64,000 nucleotides of DNA from Microthrixaceae bacterium (GTDB lineage Bacteria > Actinomycetota > Acidimicrobiia > Acidimicrobiales > Microtrichaceae), in NCBI GenBank assembly GCA_020637215.1, contig JACJWI010000002.1, positions 62,001-126,000 of the forward strand, read 5' to 3'. Positions 18,712-26,915 of the stretch are shown piece by piece; positions within the stretch are counted from its first letter, which is position 1; each line of letters begins with the position of its first letter. The position numbers and the translations under genes are program-made. Below the pieces are notes generated by a model. The model had not been told where the DNA came from. It saw only the letters and a list, made by a program, of their open reading frames with translations, and ran no database searches.

Positions 18712-19365
18712 GTGACGACCGACCCACCGCGACGGCCCCGCCTCAGCCGGGAACGGGTGCTGGACGCGGCGGTCGCCATCGCGGACGAGCGCGGCTTGGC
18801 CGCCCTGACGATCCGGTCCCTCGCGGATCGCCTGGGGTCCAGGCCCATGGCCCTCTACCACCACGTCCGGAGCAAGGAGGAGATCCTCGACGGGATCGTC
18901 GACGTCGTGTTCTCCGAGATCGACCTTCCCCGCATCGGCGGCGACTGGCGGGCCGAGATGCGTCGCCGGGCCGACTCTGCCCGCGCCGTGCTGCGCCGCC
19001 ATCCGTGGAGCATCGGCCTGCTCGAGTCACGCGCGGCGCCCGGGCCCGCGATCCTGCGTCACCACGACGCGATGATCGGGACCCTGCGGGTCGCCGGGTT
19101 CAGCATCGCCGACACCGCCCACGTGTATGCCGTGATCGATTCGTTCGTCTACGGGTTCGCCCTCCAGGAGGCGGGGCTCCCGTTCGACGGCCCCGACGAC
19201 GTCGCCGGGTTCGCCGAGGGCGTGCTCGACCACATGCCCGTCGACGAGTACCCGTGGCTCGTCGAGATGACCACCGAACACGTGATGCAACCCGGCTACG
19301 ACTTCGGCGACGAGTTCGCGGTCGGACTCGAGTTGATCCTCGACTCGTTCGCCCCGGACGAATAG
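18712..19365 (+). CDS. TetR-family transcriptional regulator
   Basis: A 217-residue repressor. The N-terminal helix-turn-helix reads 'LSRERVLDAAVAIADERG', 'TIRSLADRLG' and 'ALYHHVRSKEEILDGIV'. The C-terminal part ('HPWSIGLLES', 'HHDAMIGTL', 'DSFVYGFALQE') is the tetracycline-repressor-like ligand/dimer domain. Start GTG 18712 is chosen because ATG 18682 would lie inside the operator; both are in frame and neither has a good ribosome-binding site. It probably represses itself and the divergent quinone oxidoreductase gene. Confidence 0.9.
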   Translation: MTTDPPRRPRLSRERVLDAAVAIADERGLAALTIRSLADRLGSRPMALYHHVRSKEEILDGIVDVVFSEIDLPRIGGDWRAEMRRRADSARAVLRRHPWSIGLLESRAAPGPAILRHHDAMIGTLRVAGFSIADTAHVYAVIDSFVYGFALQEAGLPFDGPDDVAGFAEGVLDHMPVDEYPWLVEMTTEHVMQPGYDFGDEFAVGLELILDSFAPDE

Positions 19366-19426
19366 GGAGCGTCCGGCGCAGCGGCCGGTCGTCCCCCACC
19401 CTGCGTCGATGCCCGGACGCGGCGGC

Positions 19427-19450
19427 GGGCGGACCCGGTCGGGTCCGCCC
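19427..19450. terminator. Bidirectional terminator hairpin
   Basis: GGGCGGACCC, a 4-nt loop, and GGGTCCGCCC form a perfect 10-bp stem in the gap between the convergent tetR-like and hsp20 genes. Confidence 0.7.
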
Positions 19451-19469
19451 ATCGCCGTGACGGGAACCG

Positions 19470-19991
19470 TCAGACCTCTTCGGATGTGTCCTCTGCGGTG
19501 ACTGTCGGCTCGGCGCTCTCGGACCCGACCTCGTCCGACGGGGTGTCGGCGGGCAGCGCCGCAGGCTCCGACGGATCGGCGACGGTCACCTCGACGGTGC
19601 GGGCGACCGGGCCCGGCCGGGTGGCGGCGGACACGGTCAGGACGCCGTCGGCGAGCGACGCCGTCACCGAGTCGGGGTCGACGTCGTCGAGGTGGGCGGA
19701 CCAGCGGAACCGCTGCTCGCCGCCGTCGAGGTGGCGGACCGCGCTGAGCGACACGAGAGCGCCGCGGGCATCCGCGGTGGCGGACACCTCGACGTCCTCA
19801 CGACGAACCCCGGGGAGATCGGCGTGGACGTCGACGCCGGCGTCGTTGCGCTCGACACGCACCGCCGGCTGCGACGGACGCGACGCCGGGGCGGACAACA
19901 GGCCATCGAGCAGCCCCAAGAAGGGGTCCGGCCGGACCGCCGAGTAGGGGACCGGCTGGAAGCGGACGGGACGGTAGCGGGTGATCGACAT
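19470..19991 (-). CDS. Hsp20/alpha-crystallin small heat-shock protein
   Basis: A 173-residue ATP-independent chaperone that holds unfolding proteins. ATG 19991 has AGGAGG upstream. The alpha-crystallin domain spans ~45-125: 'VERNDAGVDVHADLPGVRREDVEVS' and 'VTASLADGVLTVS' (the 'A-x-x-x-N-G-V-L' signature with D for N). A Pro/Ala/Glu-rich tail of about 45 residues follows. The upstream HAIR-like dyad suggests HspR control, although hspR is not in the window. Confidence 0.88.
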   Translation of the reverse strand: MSITRYRPVRFQPVPYSAVRPDPFLGLLDGLLSAPASRPSQPAVRVERNDAGVDVHADLPGVRREDVEVSATADARGALVSLSAVRHLDGGEQRFRWSAHLDDVDPDSVTASLADGVLTVSAATRPGPVARTVEVTVADPSEPAALPADTPSDEVGSESAEPTVTAEDTSEEV

Positions 19992-20053
19992 GGTGGGGGC
20001 CTCCTGCGGTCCGGATGGTCGACTCGTGCTTGCCAGACCAGTGTAGGAAAACA

Positions 20054-20070
20054 TGAGCGTATATGACTCA
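20054..20070 (-). promoter_or_regulatory. HAIR-like element (HspR operator candidate)
   Basis: TGAGC-N7-ACTCA on the + strand resembles the HspR inverted repeat CTTGAGT-N7-ACTCAAG, with exactly seven spacer bases. It lies about 65 bp upstream of hsp20, near a candidate -10 TACACT, and overlaps the stop codon of the WYL-regulator gene. Confidence 0.5.
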
Positions 20071-21111
20071 GCTTTCCTGAAGATCCTGAGAGGACTCTTC
20101 TGTTGCCGCGCCGGACCGCCCGTAGAGGGAGCAGAGCTCGGCACCGATGTCGCCGAGCAGCTCGCGGAGCTCGCGGGGCTCTTCGATCCGGACCCACGAA
20201 CCGAACCCGGCCAGGTCGTTGCCCAGTGCCCGCACGTTGGCGGCTCGGATGCGGATGCGGACCGAGCCGTTCGACGGGGTTGCCGACTCGGGTCCGGAAC
20301 CGTCGGGGTCGGACCCGGCGGCCTCGTCGCCGATGACCTCGACCCGGCGTCCGAGGACCATGCGCAGGTAGGGCAAGGCCTCGGGAACCGCGGTCCCTAA
20401 CGCCTCGAGCGGGGTGCGGAGCTGATCGACGTCGGACACGATCCGCGCCCACGCCTCGCTCAGGTCGAACCCATCGGGCCGCACCACCGGCTCCCCGGTG
20501 CGCTCTGCCCGTTCGACCCGGTCGGCGCGGAAGGTGCGCAGCCCCGTCGCGGTCCCGGCGACCAGGTACCAGTTGCGGCCCTTGGCTGCGAGCCCCAGGG
20601 GGTGGACCACCCGCTCGGTCACCTCGCCGGAGCGCGCCCGGTAGCCCAGATGCAGGCACTCGCCGTCGATGACCGCGGCCTCCAGGTCGTCGAGCCGATC
20701 GGGTCGCCGTGGCTCGCCGCGATGGCGGTCCCAACCGACGGGATCGACCACGACCGACCCGGCGGCCGCCTCGGCTCCCTCGCGCAACGGTTCCGGCAGC
20801 GCCCTCACCAGCTTGCGCAGCGCAGAGCGCACCTCGGGGCCGACCTCCGGTCGGCCGCCGACGAGGACGAACAGCGACCGGGCCTCACCCGCGGTCAGGC
20901 CGCTGAGGTCGAGTCGCCCGCCACCGAGCAGACGCCACCCACCGCCGCGGCCCCGCTGCGGGTAGACCGGCACCCCGGCCATGGCCAGCGACTCGAGGTC
21001 GCGACGGGCCGTGCGCACCGAGATCTCGAGCTCCTCGGCGACCTCGGCCGCGGTCACCACGTCACGACGCTGCAGCATCAGCAGGATCGCCACGAGTCGG
21101 TCGGCACGCAC
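20068..21111 (-). CDS. WYL-domain transcriptional regulator
   Basis: A 347-residue regulator. The N-terminal winged helix (DeoR/HTH_11 type) reads 'RLVAILLMLQRRDVVTAAEVAEELEISVRTARRDLESL' across residues ~5-43. The middle WYL domain (~130-210) includes 'LHLGYRARSGEVTERVVHPLGLAAKGRNWYLVA', and a C-terminal WCX-like region follows. WYL domains sense ligands, often nucleic acids or nucleotides. Start GTG 21111 is divergent from the DinB-like gene, with a perfect palindrome between them. Confidence 0.9.
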   Translation of the reverse strand: MRADRLVAILLMLQRRDVVTAAEVAEELEISVRTARRDLESLAMAGVPVYPQRGRGGGWRLLGGGRLDLSGLTAGEARSLFVLVGGRPEVGPEVRSALRKLVRALPEPLREGAEAAAGSVVVDPVGWDRHRGEPRRPDRLDDLEAAVIDGECLHLGYRARSGEVTERVVHPLGLAAKGRNWYLVAGTATGLRTFRADRVERAERTGEPVVRPDGFDLSEAWARIVSDVDQLRTPLEALGTAVPEALPYLRMVLGRRVEVIGDEAAGSDPDGSGPESATPSNGSVRIRIRAANVRALGNDLAGFGSWVRIEEPRELRELLGDIGAELCSLYGRSGAATEESSQDLQES

Positions 21112-21129
21112 GTCCCGATCTTCTCATCT

Positions 21130-21154
21130 GAAGTGGCCATATCCTGGCCACTTC
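21130..21154. promoter_or_regulatory. Operator palindrome for the WYL regulator
   Basis: GAAGTGGCCA and TGGCCACTTC are perfect 10-bp arms with a 5-bp spacer, in the 105-bp divergent gap 19 bp upstream of the WYL gene and 63 bp upstream of the DinB-like gene. Confidence 0.75.
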
Positions 21155-21216
21155 ACTCGTGGATGCTGCTCCTGAACCGGACGACCGGATCATCCCGACC
21201 ACCAGGAGACCCCGCC

Positions 21217-21909
21217 ATGACCACGACTCCCGACACGACCAAGACTCCCGACACGACCACGACTCCCGACACGACCACCGCCCCCGGCAGCACCTCGATG
21301 GAGCCGCTCGCCCGCCTGAGCGCCGCGGTCGGCGTCGCCGCCACGACGATCGACGCCCTCGACCCCGCCCAGTACGACCGTCCCACCCCGTGCCCGCCCA
21401 TGTCGGTCGGCGCACTCGCCGAGCACCTGGTCATGGCCCTGCGGCGCGTGGCGCTCGCCGGTCGGGACGTCCCGCTCGCCGAGTGGCCGATCGACGCCGC
21501 GGACGTCGCCGCCGGCACCTGGGGTGATGCCCTGCGCGTCGCCGGGAGCGACGTCGAGCAGGCGTGGGCCGACCCGGCGCTGCTCGAACGCCCGACGACG
21601 CTTCCGTGGGGGACGTTCCCCGGCCGCGAGGTGCTCGACGTCTACACCAACGAGATGGTCATCCACACCTGGGACCTGGCGACCGCGACCGACCAGCACC
21701 CCGAGTGGGACCCGGCGGTGCTCGAGGCGTCGCTCGCGGTCATGCACGCCCAACTGCCCATCCCGGTCCGCGCCCCGATCTGGGAGGCGATCTACGCGGG
21801 CATGCCCGCGGAGGTCCCGCGCGACATCCCGTTCGCCGACGCGGTCGACGTCGCCGAGGACGCCCCGCTGATCGACCGCCTGGTCGCCTGGAACGGCCGC
21901 ACCCCCTGA
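21217..21909 (+). CDS. DinB/maleylpyruvate isomerase-like (TIGR03086-type) metal-binding protein
   Basis: A 230-residue protein from ATG 21217 with AGGAGA upstream. Residues 4-21 are three exact TPDTT(K/T) repeats. The DinB four-helix fold follows: 'MSVGALAEHLVMALRRVA' gives the first His ligand, 'EMVIHTWDLATAT' the second. This is the mycothiol-dependent maleylpyruvate isomerase N-domain pattern; many paralogues are of unknown activity. The gene is probably controlled by the divergent WYL protein. Confidence 0.8.
   Translation: MTTTPDTTKTPDTTTTPDTTTAPGSTSMEPLARLSAAVGVAATTIDALDPAQYDRPTPCPPMSVGALAEHLVMALRRVALAGRDVPLAEWPIDAADVAAGTWGDALRVAGSDVEQAWADPALLERPTTLPWGTFPGREVLDVYTNEMVIHTWDLATATDQHPEWDPAVLEASLAVMHAQLPIPVRAPIWEAIYAGMPAEVPRDIPFADAVDVAEDAPLIDRLVAWNGRTP
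21226..21279 (+). repeat. Three tandem 18-bp coding repeats
   Basis: Unit ACTCCCGACACGACCAMG occurs three times in frame at the N-terminus of the DinB-like protein and encodes TPDTT(K/T). It differs only at the last two bases of each unit. Confidence 0.9.
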
Positions 21910-21950
21910 TCGACCCGTCGCGGCCGGTGGGCTGGGATGATCCAGGGTCG

Positions 21951-23033
21951 ATGACCATCCGATCTCCGGAGATCTCCCCCGCCCACCGGCGCGTGATCAA
22001 GCGCGGGATCCGCATCGGGGTCGCCGCCGGGCTGGCCACGCTGTGCTCGCAGCTGCTGCACCTGCCCAACCCGTGGTTCGCGACCGTCGCCGCGATCGTC
22101 GCCATCCAGGGCACGCTGCAGGCGACGTTCCGCTCCGGGCGCAACTCGCTCGTGGGGGCGTTCATCGGGGCCGCGCTCGGTCTGGGCGTGGCCTACGTCG
22201 CCAAGGACCAGGCGTGGGCGGTCGCCCTGGTGGTCGCCGCGCCGCTGGTGCTGTTCGGGTGGTTCCGGCTCCCGGCGATCGGTCAGCAGGCGGCGCTGGT
22301 GGCGTCGGTGGTGGTGCTGGTCCCCGAGAGCACCGACTTCTCCACCTTCGACTTCGCGCTGATCCGACTCAGCCAGGCGGTGATCGGCATCGTCGTCGCC
22401 ATGGCGGTGCAGGCCGTGCTGTTCCCACCCCGAGCGCACCGCACCGCCCGCCGCGAGCTGGGCGGCGTGTACCGGGACATGGCTCACCTGCTCGGGTTGG
22501 CCACCGAGGTGCTCGACGGCCAACCCCGCCGGGCCGACGCGGTGCGCCAGGCGCGCATCGACGGGCGGGCCCGGCTGGCCAAGATCGACGACCTGTGGGA
22601 CGACGCCATGGCCGAGCACCCGTCGCACGGCCTGCTCGGTTCGCACTGGAGGGTGACCACCCGCCGGATCTGGGAGCAGTGCGCGGTGCTGAGCACCGAG
22701 GTGGCCGACGCGGGTGACTCCGCCCTGCTGCGAGCCTGCCGGGATGAGCTGACCACGCTCACGCTCGCGCTCCAACAGGCCATGCACGACATCAGCGGCT
22801 GGTTCCGCCACGCCCATCCCGACAGTCCGATCGAGCTGACCAACCTGGAGCCGGTGCGGCTGGCCGCGCTGAACCGGGTCCGGCGGGTCGAGCAGGGAGA
22901 CCGGGCCGACCCCTATCCCCGGACGTTGCAGGCGCTGGCGGTGGCCAACGCCTGCAACGTCATCGCCGAACGGCTGACGGACCTCGACACCCAGCACCGC
23001 GACGCGGTGCGCGTCCACGGACCCGCCGAATAG
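21951..23033 (+). CDS. FUSC-family / aromatic-acid-exporter-like membrane protein
   Basis: A 360-residue protein from ATG 21951. The first ~165 residues contain about six hydrophobic helices, including 'ATVAAIVAIQGTLQATFRSGRNSLVGAFIGAALGLGV' split across two spans, the pattern of FUSC/ArAE permeases. The C-terminal ~190 residues are soluble and helical. Such proteins are thought to export aromatic acids. It starts 41 bp after the DinB-like gene and is likely co-transcribed with it. Confidence 0.8.
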   Translation: MTIRSPEISPAHRRVIKRGIRIGVAAGLATLCSQLLHLPNPWFATVAAIVAIQGTLQATFRSGRNSLVGAFIGAALGLGVAYVAKDQAWAVALVVAAPLVLFGWFRLPAIGQQAALVASVVVLVPESTDFSTFDFALIRLSQAVIGIVVAMAVQAVLFPPRAHRTARRELGGVYRDMAHLLGLATEVLDGQPRRADAVRQARIDGRARLAKIDDLWDDAMAEHPSHGLLGSHWRVTTRRIWEQCAVLSTEVADAGDSALLRACRDELTTLTLALQQAMHDISGWFRHAHPDSPIELTNLEPVRLAALNRVRRVEQGDRADPYPRTLQALAVANACNVIAERLTDLDTQHRDAVRVHGPAE

Positions 23034-23081
23034 CCGGCCCGACCGATGCTGCGGGTGGCGGGTTCCGGGACCTTCGCCGCC

Positions 23082-23843
23082 CTACGGGATGGCGGCGAGC
23101 AGGGCGTCGGACAGCCGGCAGAGCTCGGCCAGCTCGTCGTCGTCGAGCACGGCCAGGTCCGCAGCGAAGGCCCGTTCGGTGAGGTCCTCGGCGCTCTGCC
23201 ACAGGTCCTTGTCGATCTCCGCGGGAGCCTCCGACGGCTCCGGCCAGCCGAAGATCCCCGCCATGTACGGCGTGCGGATCATGAACGCCGTCGCAGGATC
23301 CAGCCCGACCTGGCGGATGGCGGCGATGTGGCGCGCGGCGCGCAGCTCGCGCAGCGCGTTCATCCGGTGCACGACCAGGTCGGGTTCGCCGTCGGGTTCG
23401 GGCAGGTCGCGCCAGCCGGCGAACAGCGGGGCATCGGAGCCGTCCGCGGCCTGGATCACCTTCTCGCACAGCTCGGCCAGTCGGTCCAGGCCCTCGGTTC
23501 CGTCGGCGACGTTGTTCGCGCCCCAGCGCGCCGCGTAGCCGGCGAAGCGACCAGCGGAGTCGGCCCGGCTCTCGACCGAGGCGGACGACTCCCAGCCCGC
23601 CTGCACGGTCTCGGCCGGGAAGAAGGTCATGGCCTCGAAGACCTCGACGTGCTCGACGTCGCCCAGCACGCCGCCGCGACCGGCGATGTAGAAGCCGAGG
23701 CCCTGGTAGCCGAGCCCGGCGACCTCGCCGTACATGTCCATGTCCAGCATGAACTTGGCACCGACGTCCTGGACCGCCTGGGCGGTGTGCCGGGCGGCGT
23801 CGAGGGCGGCGGGACGCGGGTCGGTGGTGGTTGAGTCGCTCAT
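23082..23843 (-). CDS. SCO6745-family-like conserved protein of unknown function
   Basis: A 253-residue, mainly helical soluble protein. Features such as 'GLGFYIAGRGGVLG', 'FFPAETVQAGWES', 'LAELCEKVIQAADGSDAPLFAGWRDLP' and 'DLVVHRMNALRELRAARHIAAI' resemble actinobacterial SCO6745-type proteins. No catalytic motif is recognised. It converges on the FUSC gene with a 48-bp gap in which no clear terminator is seen. Confidence 0.6.
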   Translation of the reverse strand: MSDSTTTDPRPAALDAARHTAQAVQDVGAKFMLDMDMYGEVAGLGYQGLGFYIAGRGGVLGDVEHVEVFEAMTFFPAETVQAGWESSASVESRADSAGRFAGYAARWGANNVADGTEGLDRLAELCEKVIQAADGSDAPLFAGWRDLPEPDGEPDLVVHRMNALRELRAARHIAAIRQVGLDPATAFMIRTPYMAGIFGWPEPSEAPAEIDKDLWQSAEDLTERAFAADLAVLDDDELAELCRLSDALLAAIP

Positions 23844-23868
23844 GGTCCCGGACGCTACCGGGACCGGG

Positions 23869-24918
23869 TCACACCGTGGCGGGAGGACGACGACGAGCGA
23901 TCTCGTAGCACGCGACCGCTCCGGCGCTGGCGACGTTCAACGACGACAGGTGGCCGTGCAGCGGGATCGACGCCACCAGGTCGCAGCGCTGGGCGGCCAG
24001 TCGCGACAGGCCCTTGCCCTCGGCGCCGAGCACCAGGCAGACCGCGTCGGTGGCGACGGGCAGGTCGTGCACCGACACCTCGCCACCCGCGTCGAGGCCC
24101 ACGACCCACACCCCGGCGTCGCGCAGATCCGAAATGGCGGTCGGCAGACCGCCGACCAGCGCCATGCGCAGGTACTCGACCGCGCCGGCCGCCGCCTTGG
24201 TCACCGTCGGGGTGATGTGCACCGCCCGGTGACGCGGCAGCACCACCCCGGTCACCCCGGCGCACTCCGCGATGCGCAACAGCGCGCCCAGGTTCCCGGG
24301 GTCGGTCACGCCGTCGACCGCGAGCAGGAACGGCGGGCGGCCGTCGACCGGCTCGCACAGGTCGTGCAGCGCGGTGTGGGGCAGCTCCGCGGCGCGGGCC
24401 ACCACGCCCTGAGGCGCCTCGGTGTGGCTGATCGAGTCGAGCCGACCCCGGCTCACCTCGGTGACCGGGACCCTCAGCTCGTCAGCCAGGTCCACGATGT
24501 CGCCGACGATGTCGGCCCGGTCCATCTCGGCGTTGAGGAACACCTCGTAGACCTTGCGACGCCCGGCCAGCAGCAGCTCCCGCACGGCCTGCCGTCCTTC
24601 GACCTGGGTGCCGCCGAGCCCGCGCTCCTTGGGTGCGGTCGTGCGACCGGGGTCCTTGCGCGGCGCCCGGCGCGCCGCGGCGCCCTGTCGGGCCCGTTCG
24701 CTGCCCGGAGGGTTGGCGCGCCCGGACGGTGAGCCGCCCCGGGCGCCGCCACCGCGGCGGGGTCCGGCACCTTTGGGTCCGCCACCGCCCCGCGATCCGC
24801 CGGTGGCTCGGGCCGATGCCCCGGAGCTCTTCCCTCCACGTCCCGCGGACCCCGACCCGGACGAGCGCGACCGGTCCGACCCTCCTCGACGTGACCCTCC
24901 GGGGGACCTACCGGCCAT
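23869..24918 (-). CDS. rlmB: 23S rRNA (guanosine-2'-O-)-methyltransferase RlmB
   Basis: A 349-residue SpoU/TrmH-family enzyme that methylates G2251 of 23S rRNA from SAM. Residues 1-~100 are a Gly/Arg/Ser-rich low-complexity basic tail, probably RNA-binding. The substrate-binding N-domain starts at 'GTQVEGRQAVRELL', and the SPOUT knot carries 'LAVDGVTDPGNLGALLRIAE' (motif 1), 'LVLGAEGKGLSRL' (motif 2) and 'SLNVASAGAVACYE' (motif 3). Its ATG overlaps the ispF stop (TGATG), so the two are coupled. Confidence 0.93.
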   Translation of the reverse strand: MAGRSPGGSRRGGSDRSRSSGSGSAGRGGKSSGASARATGGSRGGGGPKGAGPRRGGGARGGSPSGRANPPGSERARQGAAARRAPRKDPGRTTAPKERGLGGTQVEGRQAVRELLLAGRRKVYEVFLNAEMDRADIVGDIVDLADELRVPVTEVSRGRLDSISHTEAPQGVVARAAELPHTALHDLCEPVDGRPPFLLAVDGVTDPGNLGALLRIAECAGVTGVVLPRHRAVHITPTVTKAAAGAVEYLRMALVGGLPTAISDLRDAGVWVVGLDAGGEVSVHDLPVATDAVCLVLGAEGKGLSRLAAQRCDLVASIPLHGHLSSLNVASAGAVACYEIARRRPPATV

Positions 24919-25421
24919 CAGCTGCTCCTCTGGTCGACGAAGTGGACCCGCGTCTCGATCAGCGCGGTGGCCAGACACGCGATGCCCTCGGCGCGGCCGA
25001 GGCCCCCGATGCCCTCGGCCCGACGGCCCTTGACCGTGACCGGGGCTCCGACGAGGTCGCTGAGCACGACCTGCATGCGATCCCGGTGGGGGGCGAGCTT
25101 CGGCCGCTCGGCGATCACCGAGCAGTCGACGTTTACCGCCGACCAACCATCCTCGTGCAGCAGCCGCACGACTTCGGCCAACAGCTCCAGGCTGTCGGCG
25201 CCGCGCCACCGTTCGTCGGTGTCGGGGAAGTGGGATCCGAGATCGCCGAGCCCGGCCGCTCCCAGCAGCGCCTCGGCCACCGCGTGGGCGACGACGTCGG
25301 CGTCGGAATGACCGTGCAGGCCGGGCTCGCCCGGGAAGGTCACGCCACCGAGCACCAGGACGCGGTCGGGGGCGTCGCTGAATCGGTGGATGTCGAAGCC
25401 GTTGCCGACCCGGATGCTCAC
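24918..25421 (-). CDS. ispF: 2-C-methyl-D-erythritol 2,4-cyclodiphosphate synthase
   Basis: A 167-residue MEP-pathway enzyme that cyclises CDP-ME-2-phosphate. 'GNGFDIHRF' provides Asp and His metal ligands and 'LHGHSDADVVAHA' the third His. 'DLGSHFPDTD' and 'VNVDCSVIAERPKLAPH' are canonical. Start GTG 25421 overlaps the ispD stop by 4 bp (GTGA). Confidence 0.96.
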   Translation of the reverse strand: MSIRVGNGFDIHRFSDAPDRVLVLGGVTFPGEPGLHGHSDADVVAHAVAEALLGAAGLGDLGSHFPDTDERWRGADSLELLAEVVRLLHEDGWSAVNVDCSVIAERPKLAPHRDRMQVVLSDLVGAPVTVKGRRAEGIGGLGRAEGIACLATALIETRVHFVDQRSS

Positions 25422-26110
25422 GGTGTCGAGTCTCCCCCGGGGGCACCGTCGGTGTCGCCTCCGGTCGAGGCCGCGGCCCGCCGGAGCAGTGCCTCCGCCA
25501 CGTCCAGGTCGGACGGCTCGGTGATCTTGAGGTTCGACCGCTCGCCGTCGACCAGCTCCACCGATCCCCCCACCGCCTCGACCAGGGCGGCGTCGTCGGT
25601 GGCGTCGGCCCCGGCCCGGTGCGCCGCTCGCAGGGTGCCGGCCCGGAACCCCTGGGGGGTCTGCACCGCCCGCAGCAGGTCGCGGTCCACCGTGCCCCCG
25701 TCGAGGCTGCGGATGGTGTCGATGACCGCCACGACCGGGACGACCGCATCGGCGCCCGATCGGACCGCCTCGATCACCCTCCGGTAGAGCTCGGGCGAGG
25801 CCAGCGGTCGGGCCGCGTCGTGCACCAGGACGACCGCGGCGTCGGCGGGCACGGCGTCCAGCCCGGACGCCACCGACGCGGACCGCGTCGCACCTCCGAC
25901 CACCACCCGATCGGCACCGTCGACCGGGTCGGTCCAGTCGTCGGGCACGACCACCACGACACCGTCGCAGGCCGCACCGGCGGTTGCGACCGAGCGCTCC
26001 AGGACGGTCCGGCCCGCCAGGATCGCCTGCTGCTTGGGACCGCCGAAGCGCGATCCGCGACCCGCCGCGACCACCACGCACCACACCGGCCCCGTCGCCA
26101 CCTCGCTCAC
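25418..26110 (-). CDS. ispD: 2-C-methyl-D-erythritol 4-phosphate cytidylyltransferase
   Basis: A 230-residue nucleotidyltransferase that makes CDP-methylerythritol. 'VVAAGRGSRFGGPKQ' is the CTP-binding signature, 'VLVHDAARPLAS' carries the metal-binding Asp, and 'VQTPQGFRAGTL' and 'TDDAALVEAVGGSV' follow. Start GTG 26110. It leads the ispD-ispF-rlmB operon. No CarD gene precedes it; a Crp/Fnr gene is divergent instead. Confidence 0.96.
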   Translation of the reverse strand: MSEVATGPVWCVVVAAGRGSRFGGPKQQAILAGRTVLERSVATAGAACDGVVVVVPDDWTDPVDGADRVVVGGATRSASVASGLDAVPADAAVVLVHDAARPLASPELYRRVIEAVRSGADAVVPVVAVIDTIRSLDGGTVDRDLLRAVQTPQGFRAGTLRAAHRAGADATDDAALVEAVGGSVELVDGERSNLKITEPSDLDVAEALLRRAAASTGGDTDGAPGGDSTP

Positions 26111-26136
26111 GCCCGCACCGTACCGGCCGCCACGAC

Positions 26137-26216
26137 CGATCCCGGGATCGACAACCCATCGGAACGGGCCGGGAACGGCCCGCCCGCGGACTAGGTGTGA
26201 CGAAGATCTCTGTCAC
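26137..26216. promoter_or_regulatory. Divergent control region with two palindromes
   Basis: CGATCCCGGGATCG (26137-26150) is a perfect 14-bp palindrome. GTGAC-N10-GTCAC (26197-26216) is a 20-bp imperfect palindrome just upstream of the Crp/Fnr start, a good place for autoregulation by the Crp protein, although its 10-bp spacer differs from the usual TGTGA-N6-TCACA. Confidence 0.45.
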
Positions 26217-26220
26217 TACG

Positions 26221-26889
26221 ATGCCGGTCGTGAACGACATGGACCTGCTCCACAACGTCGAGCTGTTCGACCGCTTCGACGACGAGGACCACCGACGGGT
26301 GGCCGACGCCGCGGAGCGGGTGGATCTCATCCGCAGCGATGTCGTGTTCACCGAGGGCGCCGAGGCCGACGCGTGCTACGTGGTCATCGACGGCCGGATC
26401 GCCATCGCCAACAAGTCGATCGACGGCCGCGAGTCGATGGTGGCGCTCATGGAGCGCGGCGACCTGTTCGGCGAGATGGGGTTCTTCGACGGGATGGGCC
26501 GCTCTGCCGAAGCCCGGGCGCTGGAGCAGTCCAGCGTGATCCGCATCCCCTACGACGTGCTGCAGGCCCTGTGGGAGGACAAGCCCGATCTGCTGTGGTC
26601 GGTGGTGCGCATGCTGAGCCAGCGCATCCGCGCCACCGACGAGGCGTTGGCCGACGCCTTCTTCCTCGATGTCACCGGCCGAACGGCCAAGCACCTGCTC
26701 GAGCTCGCCGGGGACCGCGACGACTTCGAGATCCCGATCACCCAGGAGGAGCTGGCCGGCCTGGTCGGGGCGTCACGTGAGCGGGTGAACAAGGCGATCG
26801 CGAGCTTCCTTCGGCTCGGCTGGATCGAGCAGAACGACCGCCAGTACCGGATCCTCAAGCGCCGCGAGCTGGAGATCCGCTCGACCTGA
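26221..26889 (+). CDS. Crp/Fnr-family transcriptional regulator
   Basis: A 222-residue regulator. Residues ~10-120 form the cyclic-nucleotide-binding barrel ('FTEGAEADACYVVIDGRIAIA', 'GDLFGEMGFFDGMGRSAEARAL'). The phosphate-binding cassette retains the Gly-Glu-(x) and Arg-Ser-Ala pattern, so cAMP binding is plausible. The long C-helix is followed by a winged helix 'ITQEELAGLVGASRERVNKAIASF'. It resembles mycobacterial Crp. ATG 26221 is chosen; GTG 26197 and ATG 26239 are in-frame options. Confidence 0.92.
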   Translation: MPVVNDMDLLHNVELFDRFDDEDHRRVADAAERVDLIRSDVVFTEGAEADACYVVIDGRIAIANKSIDGRESMVALMERGDLFGEMGFFDGMGRSAEARALEQSSVIRIPYDVLQALWEDKPDLLWSVVRMLSQRIRATDEALADAFFLDVTGRTAKHLLELAGDRDDFEIPITQEELAGLVGASRERVNKAIASFLRLGWIEQNDRQYRILKRRELEIRST

Positions 26890-26915
26890 GCAGTCCCACC
26901 CGATCGACGCCGGAT

